Positions 44,604 through 59,600 of a stretch of 64,000 nt of DNA are shown here, one piece after another. The number at the start of each line of letters is the position of its first letter. Within the stretch, counting starts at the first letter, position 1. The stretch is from Antennarius striatus (lineage: Eukaryota > Chordata > Actinopteri > Lophiiformes > Antennariidae). Position numbers and translations under genes: made by a program. The notes under the pieces were generated by a model that made no database searches, had not been told where the DNA came from, and was given only the letters and a program-made list of their open reading frames with translations. The DNA is taken from NCBI RefSeq assembly GCF_040054535.1, contig NC_090784.1, positions 13,017,001 to 13,081,000 of the forward strand, read 5' to 3'.

Positions 44604-47600
44604 TCACACCTGCATCTCTGAACCGCTGGACAAGCCGAGAGCGTTTGCCTCCTCCATTGTCAAACCGTTCTTCAGCGTCCGTCTCACTGTGCAGTTAGTA
44701 GAAAATAAATAGCAAGCCGAGAGAAAATGACAAGTGTGTGATTCTTTGTTTGCGTATACAGCTGACTGCATTTCTTTATGCATAGTAACACATTCGGACA
44801 CTCACGTGATTTTCGGTTGACACGAGACCGTCTCCTCTCTCGAGGTTGAGTCCGTTGACTGGGCCCCTGAGTGGCTGACCTAACAATCCTCTCCATTATC
44901 TCATCAGCTGTATCATCTGTGCAATTGACTGGGTCGTCATTGGCAGAACACCATGGAGGAACACACCCTAAAACAAGTCAGAATGGAATAAGAAACATAA
45001 GAGACATTTTAGACAAAAAAATCTGAACATTTTACAGTAGAACTCACAGGAAAAATCAATTTATGTACAAAATTCCTTTTCAATGTTAGTAATGATTATC
45101 AAGTTGTCACTCAAAACCACGCATGAACCCTTTGTGTCAAAGAAGGCACATCAGGATCAACAAAGAGAAAAAGATTATCATAAGGTTAAAAAAACATGGC
45201 AACCATCTCAGATTTCAGCTATGCCACTCATTAGTCTTTGAGTGATTGATTTCTCTAGGCGGCATGGTGACGCTGCACAGCAAGGCGGTTTCCAGTTCAA
45301 GTCCCACTCTGTGCAGTTTGTATGTTCTCTCCTTGTCTGCGTGGGTTCTCTTCGGCTTCCTCCAACCTCCAAAAACATTGGCGACTACCAAATTGTCCAT
45401 AGTGTGTGCGTGCATGGTTGTCTGTTTATGTGTGGCTCTGCGGTGCACTGGTGTCACGCCCAGAGTGTACCCTGTCTGGAGCAGAAAAAGCTGGTATTTG
45501 ACAATGAATGAATGAGTGATTTCTCTGTCTGGCAAAGCACTGGCGATGCGTCTGGGATGTACCCTGTGTCTGGTAAGTAGCCAGATGGATTGTTTCCAGT
45601 GTCACCCATGGCTTGCAAAGCGAAAATGTGGCTGAAGAGAAAATTAATTGATGGAGGATTTCTGAAATGCTCCTGGGGGAATCATGGTATCATGGAAAGC
45701 ACATATTGGAGTGACATGCCAGTATAAAAGCTATGTAGAGGCTGTTATACTGTATGAATATACTACCCCTAGCAAAAAGTATGGAATCACCAGTCTTGGA
45801 CAAGCACTCTCAGACATTTTATTATGTAGAACAAATGAAAAAATAATTAAGTTTACAAACATGCAACTCCTTGGCATTCAGAAACCCTAAAAACAATGAA
45901 GACTAAACATTGTGGTGGTCAGTAAATGTTACTTTTATAGAGCAAGTGCAGGGAAATAAATATGGAATCACTCAATTCTGAGGAAAAAAATATAGAATCA
46001 TGAAAAACAGACAAAGAAATAATCAAAACACATCACTAGTATTTAGTTGCACCACCTCTGGCTTTTATGACAGCTTTCAGTCTCTGAAGCATGGACTTGG
46101 TGAGTGACAAACAACATTCTTCATCAATCTGGTGCCAACTCTTTGATTGCAGTTGCCAGATCGTCCTTGCAGGTTGGAGCCTTGCTGTGGACCATTTTTT
46201 AAATTTCCACCACAGGTTTTCGATTGGGTTGACATCCGAGCTATTTGCAGGCAATGGCAATGACTTCATGTGTCTTTCTCCAAATACTTTCACAGTTTTT
46301 GCTCTGTAGCATTATGCATTGTCATCTTGGAAAATGATTTCATCATCCTCAAACATTTTTTCAATTGAAGGGATAAGAAAGCTGTCCAAAATGTCAATGT
46401 GAACTTGTGCATTTATTGAAGATTTAACCACAGCCATTTCCCCAGTGCCCTTGCCTGACATGCAGCCACATATCATCAAGACTGCGGGAATTTGATTTTT
46501 TCTTTAGGTAGTCGTCTTTATAATCTAATTGGAACGGCATCAAACAAAAGTTCCAGCATCATCACCTTGTCCAATGCAGATTCGTGACTCATCATTGAAG
46601 ATAACCTTCATCCAGTCATCCACAGTCCATGATTTCCTCTCCTTAGCCCATTGCAGTCTTGTTATTTTCTGTTTAAGCGTCAATGATGGTTTCCTTTTAG
46701 CTTTCCTCTATGAAAATCCCATTTCCTTTATGTGATTTTGCACAGTTCTGTCACATACATTGACTCCAGCTTCCTCCCATTTCTTCTTCATTTGTCTTGT
46801 TGTGCATTTTCTGTTTACAAGACATATGGCCTTTAATTGTTTGTCTTGACGCTTAAATGTCTTCCTTGGTCTACCAGTACGCTTGACTTTAACAACCTTC
46901 CCATGCTGATTGTACTTGGTCCAGATCTTCGATACAGTTGACTGTGAACAGCACACATCTTTAGCAACCATACGTGTAGAGTTACCTTCTTTAAGAATTT
47001 TGATAATCCTGTCTTTGGTCTCAAGAGGCATCTCTCTTGTTGTAGCTATGATTCTTGCCAATCCACTTGGTCCAGCAGCCCGCCAAGGTGTGATGACTGC
47101 ACTGTTTTTAACTGCTGACTAACAAGCAGATCTAATCTGAGGCAGGTGCCCAATTAAGGAAAGGAAATTGACTGGGTGTGTCCTTATTTTGTACTCAAAA
47201 TGGAGTGATTCCAAATTTTTTTCCTCAGAATTGCTAGGGGTAGTATATGTAGCAGTTGTTATATGTACAGTATATACACTGTATATGTAGAGGCTGTTAT
47301 ATGTTTTTGCACCCTACCTCTCGTGTTGCTGGCTCTGGCCCGTGTGCGGAGGCCGGGCCCTGTTGACATCCCTCCCTCTCCACTCTGCAGGCTGCTCCTC
47401 AGCACAGCCTTCATGTTCTCATGTTCAGCTGCATCTTCAGCATACTGAATACCCTGAGGCTGGCTCTCCTGTGCTTCTGATGGGGCACCTCCAAATTTAC
47501 CACTCTGGAGGAACAGGAGGATATTGGACATTTTATTAGCAGGAGATGGTGACCATGCTCTTGCTGTCTGATATCATCAAACTGGTCATACAGCTTAATC

Positions 47601-50600
47601 TTTACAGTGATACAGTTTAAAATGATTACAAGTCAGCACAAAGTTAGCAGTTTCACAGACACATTCAATATTCTGTTTTTTCGGTGACACAACCCCCCCC
47701 CCCGCCGCCCAAAAAAATAAAATAAAATAAAGACCCCACTGTAGTTTCTTTCAACTGCAGACATGTTAGTGTTCAGCTTTGAGTTCCATTCATTCCAAGA
47801 GGAAGTAACTAGCATGACTCCCCTTGGTGAGATTCACTCAACACCCCAACCAGTCCAAATATCTCTTTTGTCTTGTTGTCATCGACTTTAAGCTTTCTCA
47901 TTCATGGTAGCTCACACAGAACCTGTCTGCCTCAGTGATGACTTCATAAACGCACCAGTTACAAACACTCAATCTGGTTGTGTTAGTCACAGCATGAACT
48001 TCTCATGCACTGGTTTTTCACACACAGTTACCTCACTTTCTTCTTCATCCTCACTCTACAAAGAAAAAGAGGAACCGAGTGAAAAAAAAAGCCAAACGTG
48101 TGTTGTAACCATAGCACAATACTGGTGTTGACTGAAAATCTTACGTTTCCAAAGTTACAGGACTTCAGGTAACAGTTTTGTTTTTTCTTTGTTTCGAGGA
48201 CAATAAACTAATGAGTTATTAAATGATTTAATAAAAGTGTTTTTCAAATCTTGAAAAACTGATGTGTGTTATAAGGGATAAAAGAAGTCATTCACCATTT
48301 TGTGAAAAACATTTTCCTGGTTTTGTACGAAGTGAAGATTAATATCCGTCATGTCTATAATAACTATGACTGCTGAACTTGCAGCTGCTTGGTTTGAAGA
48401 CTAGGGCAGTGATGGGTAAACTTTTTGGCTAGTGGGCTGTGCAGAGATCTAAAACTTGACAGGTGGGCAAGCTGTTTTTTTTATATCTGACATCTCACAA
48501 AGTCAGTTATACATACCAGAGTTTTCAACTCCACCAATTACATTTTTCCCTCTAAACACATGAAATGGATTTATTTTAATCACAAAAGGATTTAGTATTT
48601 TATTACTTCCTCTCCCAAGTATCAGCTTATTTATTTAAGCATTGCTGTATTACTCATATGAAATACATTTTTTCTTCCACTACTAATTCTGGTGTTCATT
48701 GATATATGGCATAAAACCTCAGTAGATATAGGTAAAAATACAAGTAATTGAACAGACGAGGATGTTTGACGACAAATACTTATATTATTGAGATTAAGGT
48801 GTGGGCTTCATTCTGTAGGGACGTCCAAAGGTTTGGATTTTCACACAGTGATTGAATTAGTGTCCCTTTTAAGGAAGAAAGGCCCCTGCCAAGGATGGCT
48901 AAGGGCCCTCTCCGAGCATCCGACTCCTCAGGGTTGAGGGATTTTAATCATACAAGGAGGTGTTTGCTCTGGCCTTTCTCTGCTGCTGCAGCCACAGAAA
49001 GAGATACACTGAGAACAGCTCACTGATTGTTGGTACAGTAACCTATACATGTGAATGCAGAGGAGGTATGCTGATGTCATCATAAATGTATGCTGCATCT
49101 GTCAGAAAAGGCCACATATGGTACTAAACAACCATATTAAACATATAACAAGTGTCCATATTATTTCGTAAAATTGAGAAAACTAAACAAAGACAAGGAT
49201 CAGGGAATGGAGAAATTGTGTGTTTAACTCGCTGCTCATCATGAAGAGCACTTACATCTGTTATCATTTTCCCCCTCGTCTTGTTCCTCTCTCGGTGGTT
49301 GGCCCTCTTCTGTTTCTGTTGTAGCACGCGCTCCCTTGTTGTGCGATACTCCAAAGCAAATTCACTCAGGATTTTACTAAAGCGGTGAATGCTGACCTCA
49401 CGTACTGCATATATGGGATGTCCCAGAAACAACAGAAAAGCATGAAACCTGCAGATGCATAGAGAAATGTCAGAAGGATCCCGCCATAGAGTTTAAAGGT
49501 GAAAAAAATTAAATTAGATTTGAGTTATTGCCAATGATGTTTGAAAACAACACTAAAACAGGTGAATACTAGTGACGATATATAAAGCTCTAGTAGAATC
49601 AAATGATAAATGCAGTCCAGCCTTGAGTCGTGTGATCTACACCCGGGCATACCTGTTGATTATTCGTCGATGGACAATCTTCAGGATAATGATCCTTTCT
49701 GCACAGTCTTTGAGGAAGTCAGACATCTTTTGTTTCAATGCTGGTTTCATTTCATGTTTTGCAATGACCTTGAGGTGATCCCATGATGCTTTACATCTTC
49801 GTTCCATCTGGGTGAGACTGTCTTGAAGCTGATCGAAGTCCACCTGATGACAGTTTCACAAACAGAACTCACCACAGACTGTTGTGGACTCTTCAATCAA
49901 AATCACTGCTACTGACAGCATCACCATGGAAAAAATGATTAGTTATTTTGTTGTTGTTTTTAAAAAAGCCAACCTTAGTCAAGCGAGTGATGGCTCCTAT
50001 CTCCGAGTACAGGTCAGTGCTTTCCGGAAACTTCTCCACCACAATGGCGCAGACATGGTGCAACAGAGACTGTTTGTGAACTGTGTCCTTCACCTCTGGG
50101 ACTTTCTCCAAGTAGCTCAGTTCAAAGCCTTTTGCCTAGACATGAATGCAAACACAGCAACAGTCAGAAACCAGTATGGAAACAACTATCTGAAATTTTC
50201 TGGATTAAATTGCCATGAATTTCCTTTTTGGCACAGCCGGAAAAAGGGAGTATGGAGTATGCTGTGAAGATATGTAGATTCATTAGGATAGTGATTATCT
50301 GAAACCACAATCTATTTCAGACCCACCAATTGTTATGCTCACCATTGAGCAAAAAAAAAATCATGAAAGATATAATCCCAAGATCTCCCTTGTTCTTCTG
50401 CCAGTTTTAAATGACTTACTGAAAAATATAAATGCAGCTATTATTACGGGAACAACTTGTCTTGACGCTGATGACTTATGTTTCCCTTTTGCATTTTTGG
50501 CTCTCATACATAGATGTGCACACAGAAGCATACACACAACAGCACAGTAGTGAGTCACACAAGCAGCCTGGAAAACACACAATCACACAACCTCCCTCCT

Positions 50601-53600
50601 TTTTTCCTCTAAGAGAGATAGAGCGAGGTTCAGCAGAAAATTCGACAAGCATTTTTACTGCAGCGTCTATTGTAGACAGTCCGGCATTACATTCTTCTGC
50701 ACACAGAGTGCACAGTTTTCCTTTCCAAATAAATATGTTGGCAGGGGAGTTGGGGGAGGATTAGGAGCATGGGAGGAAATGGGGGAAGTGTGTGAAAGAC
50801 AGAGGGGGAGAAAGTGAAAAAACAAGAACCTCTAAGCCATATACTGTATGTCTTGAGGGTTTCTCACATTAGTGCTGTTGAGGAAGTTGCCTATTGCCAG
50901 CAATGTGGTCAGGATGTAGCGGAGTGTCTTGTTCTTCTCTAACTGGTCCATCCCTTCTTTCAGGTCCTGCAGAGGCTCTGCCACTTCCTAAAAGAGCACA
51001 GAAATGCATCCATGAATGATATTGATAATGACAGGTAACAAATTGTTGAAAATGTAAAACAATTCAGTCAATGTAGGTCATGAGTACCACTGCATATGTG
51101 AAAAATGATGTCTTAAGTCTTTCAAGGTTTTCAGGGTTGTGGCTGAAGACCACAAATTTAAAAATGAACAAAATCTTGGTATGTGGATAAAGACATAATT
51201 GTGGTTGTGTGGTTACCAAACCTCTGTAGCCCATTTCTCATCTCTGCTTAATGCTGGTAGCCTGAAGAGATATTAGTCACTACCAATATTCAACACACAA
51301 AAATCCAACATCTCCAGCATTGTTGGGAAAAATAAATGGAAGGTTTTGACAAGGAAGAAGAACATGCGGTCAGTAGAGTCTATGTCTCTGTCAAGGTCAA
51401 ACAATCCAACGTGTCTGTTTACACTTTCACGTCTAACTCGGTCTAAGTTTTGTAGTCATATCTGGTCCATGATTAAAGTCTCTGTCTGTCTGTCTGCCTG
51501 CCTGCCTACCTGTCTGTCTGTCTGTATGTCTGTCTGCATAAATATATACAGAGATATAGATTTTGTTTTTGTGTGTAGTGCAGGTCACGCTATGAGAATT
51601 TTCATTACACCAGCTTGTTTAGTCCAATGACAAATCCATCTTGAATCTTTTAGTGTACCGAACAGGAATAATGTCCGACCTTCTCAATGAGCTCATAGTC
51701 CATCTTGAATGCCCACAGCTGCAGGCGGGCAGACAGCTCCGTGATGGAGGACAGCGTTAGAAGAAACTGTTCAGCACTGCCCAGGGGAATGTCAGGGTTG
51801 ACCAGCTGAGCCTCCTGGATCCTCTGTTTCTCCTCCTCTGTTGGGATCATTGTCAGGATTTTCTAGGAGAGAGAGAGGAAAATAAGGGGGGGGGGGGGCT
51901 TTTCAACTCACTAATCGAGTCAACACATCAAAAATTTCTTGATGCCTGGGTTCAAATTTTTTTTATGATAAGTCAAGACTCTGTGTAAGAGAGAGGAAAC
52001 AAAACAATCCAAACATTTGCTGGTTGTTCTTTTGACAAGGTTCCAATTTTTACAACAAATGTGTCTGATGTGTGAAATCTTCCTCGGACAAAACGGTGAA
52101 GAGCAAAACTCTATGAAGTCGTAAATCTCGAAAAACCGCAGGTTATGTAAGACCAAAGGGCTGCATATCAATCACTATCTGATGATGTCAAGGCCTTCAA
52201 AAGTCCACTCTCAGGTTGTGTGAAACAAGCTAAAAATATGCATGTGCGGCTAACCTTTAATCATTGCTGTGACAAATTACATGAGAACATCTAAAACACT
52301 CGTCCACGTCAACACTGTGGGTCGTCTCATCTACATGAAATAAATCGATCTTATTCTGGTGAAATGCATTTGCTTTTGCTCACTGCTCAGTAAATATTAT
52401 TTCAGAAAACATTTATTTATTTTGGATCAAGTGGCCTCCGGTTGGGTTTACTTGATGGACTGATATTCAGTACTGTTTTGAATACAGCAGAATCTGTTGA
52501 AAATGCTTACCTCTATGCCTTCCTTGTTCAGTGCATACTCATCGAAGTTGAGGATAGCGGTTTTGATGGTACGGGGAGGAGGTAAGACAGTCAAGCCGAT
52601 ATTGATAGCATTGCTACGTTTTGAATCCAGGACTATGATTTCTTGTCGTTTGCCATCAACAGCTGTTTTCTGCCAGAGACATAAAGAAATGAAAGGGTTG
52701 GATGCTGAATATAAAATAATTTATCTCAAGCAGTAGAAAAAGCTCTTAACACTTTAAAAAAAAAATCAATGCATAATATGTGCTTAAAATCTAGTAGTGA
52801 GAGACACATTTTTTATTCTAAGCACTTAATCATAGATGGGACAGAAAGAGAAAGGGTAGCATTGAGAAAAAGTCAGGTTGTTACTTGAATCAAAATTTTT
52901 CATGTTTAGATTGACACCATGTGGCCTGAGAGTATCGATGGTTACCGACAGACTGATTTTTAAAATTTTCAATGACCTTCTCTTGCTGCAGCAGTGCTCA
53001 CTTCAATAAATTCTAGCCTCTTAGAAGCACAAATGAAATTACAATGTAATAAACGGGTGGAGATGAGAAAACATTTGTTTTACTTATGTTTTGAAAAAAG
53101 GATTTCCATTAAAGTCACTGTATTTGTGTAGTGCTGTGATCATTCCCTCATTACTAATGTAAAGATTTCAACCGTTTTAAATGCTTACTCATGTATGTGA
53201 GACATCCAGAGTGGCAGCAGTGTCACCATTTCCTTCTAAACCCTTTTAATATGGTGCTGAATAGCAGGAAATCCTGAGCTAATGGAGGAAAACTGAAGCG
53301 AATCAGGACTGCAAAATGAACCCCTGAAGATTACAGTAATACTGCATGGATCGAGTGTAACAGCAGTACAACACTACCTTTGTGACAGGCAGCTCCTTGG
53401 ATTTGGACTCAAACAGCTGCTCCATCTTGGACGTGTCCAGTTTAATCGGCTCCAGTTTGGCCCACAGTGAGTCCTTACAGAATTTATGGCTCTTACACTG
53501 CCAGTCCACGGGACGCACTTCATTCCAGAACAGACGGATCGTCTTCTTCTTCTTTTGGAAGAGAGGTGCCTCTCCACGACTCAGCTGAGGGGAGGGGGGA

Positions 53601-56600
53601 GGGATAGGAGCCATGAATGGTGGAGGCGGGGGCATCATTTTGCCAAGTAATGGAGGAGGAGGGGGGCACCCAAACAAGGGTGGGGGTGGTGGGATGGCAG
53701 CGTTGCATGGCGGAGGAGGAGGAGGTGGTGGTGTCAGGTCACCTGAACCCATAACACTGTCCATATCTAAAATGTCCATGTCGTCCTCGTCCCTCAGGTC
53801 TGTGAAATCCATTTCTTTGATCCGCAGCTCTCTGGGCGCGGCCATCAGCTGATCCCAGATGTAGTCCGACTCCTTCTTCGGCGGTAACGTTGATGGGACA
53901 GGGGTTGATTTGTCAGTCTGCTGCTGTTCTTTTGAGGCCTCAATGTCTGGAGGAGATGTCAGGCCTTTGACCAAATCACCAAACTTTTCTGCGACAGCTC
54001 GGACGTTGCCCTGGTTGTCCAAATGTCCCACCTCCATTTTTTTCACATTTTCTTCTCTGGCCTGTCTTTGAGCCTCCAGTGTGGAGATCCTGCTGGCCAG
54101 GCTAGCCACAGTAGCATCACCAACCTCTGCGTCCTTCTCACAGATGCAAGTTTCTTTCTCTGTTTCTATTGCGTTCCCTTCATCATTGCTGTTCGTCTTC
54201 TGAGCGTACAGCATGTCTAGCATAAAGCGCTTGCTGTTGAGTATGTTGTTGCACTGGTCATTCACATCTGAGTCTTTAATGCACTCGTTCCACTGGCCTG
54301 TTGATGTGCAGATAGTTTTTTCATCAACACATATGTGTCCAGACAGTTGATAGTCAAAGAAAGCAAGAACAAAATAATTAATCATACCGGCTTCAAGATC
54401 ACTGCTGAGTTTCTCCTCCCGCTCCTCCCTCTCCAGCGTGCTGCTCGTGGAGGAGATACTAGATGCGGAGCAGTTGTCTTTTTCATTCACCTCCTCGTTC
54501 TGTCTCTCCTTCTCGCTCAGCAGCACACTGTCTTCCATCATCTGCTCCTCTAACTCAACACTCACCTTCACGTCTGACTCTGTCACTTCCACTGTATCTG
54601 CTATCTCTGTTTCTTTTACCTGCTCCTCCACTGCTACCTCTTTCTTGTACAGTCCCTGCTCCTCAACAATCTCCTGCTCCTGCCTCTCTTCTTTCTCCAT
54701 GCTTGATTGTTCATCTGATGCCAGGTCTAACGCTAAATTCTGGTCAGACTCAACCTCAACAGTTTCCTCTGGCTCTGCCGTCTGCTGCTCGTCTGGTTCA
54801 CAGCGATGTGGGGGTGACGGTTGTACCGCTAACTCTGGCGCAGGACTTTTGGTTCTCTTCTGTGGGTCAAGGTTTCGCTCCGGCACATGTTCTGTTCCTG
54901 GAACAAGAATAAAAATAATGTTGGGAAATACTTATTCCCCATTCTTAATGTGGTTTGATATTACCTGATAGTCTTTATAAACATTCTTTTTTTTTATAAT
55001 TCAAACAGGTTTAAATTGTCTCCTAAAACATTACTCAACTCAACATGCATTTTCAGTCGGTAGCAGTCATTCAAAAAACATGTTAGCGTGGTGACACGTA
55101 ATACAACATGACTGGAAACAAGCAAGACTGCTTAGAGTTGTATTTGACTTGTATTTTATGTAGTTGGCATTGAAAATTATACTATTGTGCTATTAATAAA
55201 ATGAAAGTAATCTCTTGTAGATCCTTCTATGAGACCATCTGGGAGTTAGAGCACTTGAATATCACACTACTATAGATACATCCTTATACTAATATAATGT
55301 AATCAAAAGATCTCATATATCCCATCTGACAGTCAGCTGCGGGATGAATTTGTACATTTAAAAATTTTATCTGCGTATTATAAACCCAGTGTGTGACTCA
55401 ATGGCAAATTTAACCATCAGCTCTGCAGCCAACATACTGTTGATACTCATATCACCCACAGACCAATAAATGATGTCAGATCGTAGGTCAACATTGTTTA
55501 CCCGATGTCTGGTGTGCAGCAGTGGTGATGGTGACTTCCTGTGAGGAGGGTGTGGTGCAGCGGGACACGGAGCGGCTGGCAGGGGTGGGACTCAGACACA
55601 AAGTGATCTCTGTGCGTCCTCTTGTTGGCACTCTGGGATGCTCCCGCTCAAACTCTTCTGCAGCCAGCTTCTCCACAGCCTTGTACCTGCAGTAGAAATG
55701 TAACCTTCAGTTGTCGGCACAGAGTGCATCTGTGCTCAACATTAACAGCTGTTTACGCCATTTGAAACTTGCAGTACACACCTATTAGGAGGTCACATGC
55801 AAACGCTGGTGTGATTTTTCTTTGACAAAAAAGTCAATGACTAAATTATATTTGTGAAACTGATTTTTAAAGCTGGAATCATTTGAGGAATATTTTTTCT
55901 GTAACATACACTGAAAGAAATGTATACATTTGAAAGCACAATCTCTTTCATAATATTAATATTTATGCTGTGAGCAAACACATTGACATTTTTGCATACA
56001 TTTTGAAGCATGTAAATTGTAATTACAGCTCCATGTAAACATGGAGCTGTAATTACTCAGGAACTCAAATTATTACAAATAATATTCCTGTTTTTGTGCT
56101 GTTCAACATTTTTTCGTTACTGATCTCTGGTTGTATGTTTGTCAAAATTCTAAGAGATACAGGTTACCAGGATACCAGCTTCAAAAAACCAAGGGCATCG
56201 GCCCAAAACGTACATGAATGGTGGGAGGCAACTGGTTCACATCAGTACAAAGTTACACACTTGTCCTATATGCCTTGGGATATCTTAATGGTAAGCGGGA
56301 CTAAAAGGGTTCTGACACCTATAATTCAGCCCAGACTGCAGCTGACTTCACATCTGCTGTCAATTCTCAAAGAGGTTCCAGTTGATTTGTTTGATCAGGC
56401 CTTACAACTATGGCAATAATGTGGATTCTTGAGAATGTATGAAATAAAGAAAACTCACCGCTCCTCTCTGGCTTGTCGAGCTTCTTCCCTCTTGTCTATA
56501 TAATCTCGACTGAAAGACAAAAACAGAACTAGGACCTGTATTCATAGCATGTATTAATTCACAGTTTTATGTGAAATCTGACGATTCTTTGGCTGAAAAT

Positions 56601-59600
56601 GAATTGGCATGTGAAAAAAAAAGCAAACAGGGTATCAGAAATGTTATGATCAGACAGAGCGAACTTACACTCTCACAGATGCAATTTTATCTAATGATTA
56701 TAAAAAAAGACAACCAAACTTTTATCAGACTCATGGGAGATATGAGAATGTCTCCGGAGTCAAAATTGAAACCACCTGTTTCTGAAAATGATCAAATACC
56801 AACTTGTCTGTACATCTGGCTGTACAGCGGTGTAAACTACAGAAATAATATATTCTCTCTGGCCTGAAGTCGTGCAGTGTTTTGAGTGATTGGTAAGGTG
56901 AGACTAACTTGAAGCGGTTCCTCTCTTCTCTTTCAATTCTCTGCAGGCGCTCCTCTCTTTCCAGGCGTCTCCTCTCTCTCTCTGCAGCCAGCGATTCCTG
57001 ATGCTGTCTGTAGGATGAAGTCAGCAACCCCCCTAAGACTGGTCTAAATGCAACAAGAAAAAGCAAATATAGAAATATTAAAATTGAGTGACGGATTGGG
57101 ATTTGGGAAGTTTTTGTATCTGTTCGAACAGAAGATTTACAGATGTGTTGAGTTACATTTAATCTACCATAAATACAAAATGTTTTGCATGAGCTGTGGA
57201 AAATGTTCTGGCACAAACCTATCAGCTGGTTTTGAGTCTGGAGTGGAGGTTGCTGAACTTGGGATGTGATGGATCTGTGATATAGGAGCTTGATGCCTAC
57301 CGGGGTACGGAGTACTGTTAGCACTGGTTCTGATGAAGAGGAGAGAGGAAAAAAAACCCTCATGTACATGGTGACAGTTTTTCATATTCTTTATTGAAGG
57401 CTGTGTAATTTTGGTGTTGAATTTAACATAAAATCATGTAAAATTTTTTCCTAACAAAAATGAAGCGATTAGATCCAATGAACATCTGTTTGACGCATTG
57501 GGAGTGGACAAGTAAAGCAGCCATTTATGTTCACGTCATGTCTCCAGTTTCTGCTGGAGGACCAGGGCGTTTTATGCTTCCTCAAATTCCCTGGTATCTA
57601 CTTGATTTGCTACTTCCTGTTTGGTGCTGGATATAGTGCTCCTATTGGTTGTTGACAAAAGTCATGTGATTGAGAAAAAGACTGAGTTAAGACAGCTCAG
57701 GTTTTTATCCCACTACACATCTAACAATCGAAATGACTGGAGAGTGAGGAAACACTAACTCTTAACTACCATACTTTTATAACAACAGTTGAAATTTGTT
57801 TACACTGAATGCAGTTACAAATTCTTAGGTGGATGGTCGACATTATCCGTTAAACTGCTGACTCCTGGCCTTACCTTACTGCCCAGCAGGGCTTTCTAGC
57901 CAAGTAAGATGTAGCAGAAGTATTTATTTCAGTCAGACTGAAGAGGGGAGTGAAAGGAAAAGAGAGAATAGCAGTTAGGTCAGGCACACGAAAGACAAAA
58001 TGATTAAATGTTAGTCACACAACCAAGACAGTGAGACAGCAGTCAGCAGGAAGAGGGCTACAAGACCACACAACAACAGAGACAATCAGGGTAAAGGTTT
58101 ATCTGTCTGTCAAAGTGAATCTGTGTGCTGTCCAGAAGGCTACATAAACTACTGCAAAGTCTACTTAATTCCCTTTTGGTGACCACAGAACCGTGTATCA
58201 GTGGATTGGAGTTCCACGGATACACCCGTGGAAATCCAATCCAAAGTCTGCAAAAAGACAGTGACTGTGACTCACACTAACATTCTGAATTCCTTGATGC
58301 CTTCCATTGAATTACTGACTTGTCTTGGATTATCTCTGGTGCAGAGCCCCAATGAAAGACAGATGTGTAGTAAATTTCCAGCAAAACGATGCTTTCCAGC
58401 AACCAAGAAAAGGAAATAATAACGGCCTTTTTCCGCTACAGCATATTTTGTTGTGTTGTGTTTTTTTTTATTCACAAACGCAATATAAATCATGCCTGAT
58501 GGGAAATAAAGGTATATTGGGCTGTTGTGATCCAAAACATCTTTTCTCAAAGAATAAAGAGGTGAAGAGCAACTTAGCTTTAGTTGTTTGAGAAAAACAA
58601 TCTTGTGGAATGTCATTTAGAAGAACAACAACTTGCAAAGAAAGACAATATTTAAACTTTTAGAAACAGTGCAGGTGTCGCTGCTGAGTGTACAGTGAGT
58701 CATAAAGAGACAGGGACAGTGATGGGGAAGACAGTGTTGTGACGTGTCTTGTTTGAGGAGTAAGAACATGAACTGAGCTCCTCTTTCTCTACTGCCTTCT
58801 ATTCACCAACCCTTTGCACTCTCTGTGGCCCCAACAGACACCTGGATCTGGTTCAAATCAGGGGGACGGGGTGAAAGAAGGGGGTGAGTTTGAGGCTGAC
58901 CAACACTGAGGGCGTGCAAAGCCTGGCACTTTAATCATAGCAACAGGGAAGGTACAGCATGGGGGCAGGGGAGCAACACACCAAGGACTAAGTGTCCTCT
59001 TTTTAGGAGCGACGGACACAGGAGGAGACATCCTAGTCTTGGCGCTGAAATAGTCACTTTGCTCCTCAGGGTAACTGGAATTAGGGAGGATGTTGGCCAT
59101 ACACTTCAAGTTCAGACACATGCTAGGACTGTCGACTACAGCCGGAGCCACACTAGGATGACAAAATACAAGAGATTCCAGAGGGGAAAATATGAGGAAA
59201 ATAATCAAATTTTCAAAGGGAAGAATAACTAGCGAGGAAAAGGGGAAACTATAAGCATTAGGAACCACAGATGGCCTAAAATACCTGTGTGCACCCTGTC
59301 TAGTGGACTCAATGACTGGATGGCTTTCATCATCTGCCTCTTCCTCATCCTCATCCTCCCCATCTTCCTCCTCCTCTTCGTCCTCCTCTTCTTCTTCCTC
59401 TTCTCTGTGACCAGAGGAGTGATTGAAGGTCGAAAGGAGGATAGGGAGGATGCAGGCAGGTGAGAAGGAAGAAAAATTGGACATAGAAAACATGAAAAGA
59501 CAATGGAGAGACGACACAGAAATGGACTGTTTGAATGAGCATTAGAAGCTGTGTTAGTCCGGACAGACAAGCACTGCACAGGAGGGTTAGCAAGGTTTAA

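Noticed and set aside
53382..54968. Plus-strand frames rich in Gly or Ser/Cys over the formin FH1 exon
   Set aside because: Shadows of the proline- and glutamate-rich coding strand.
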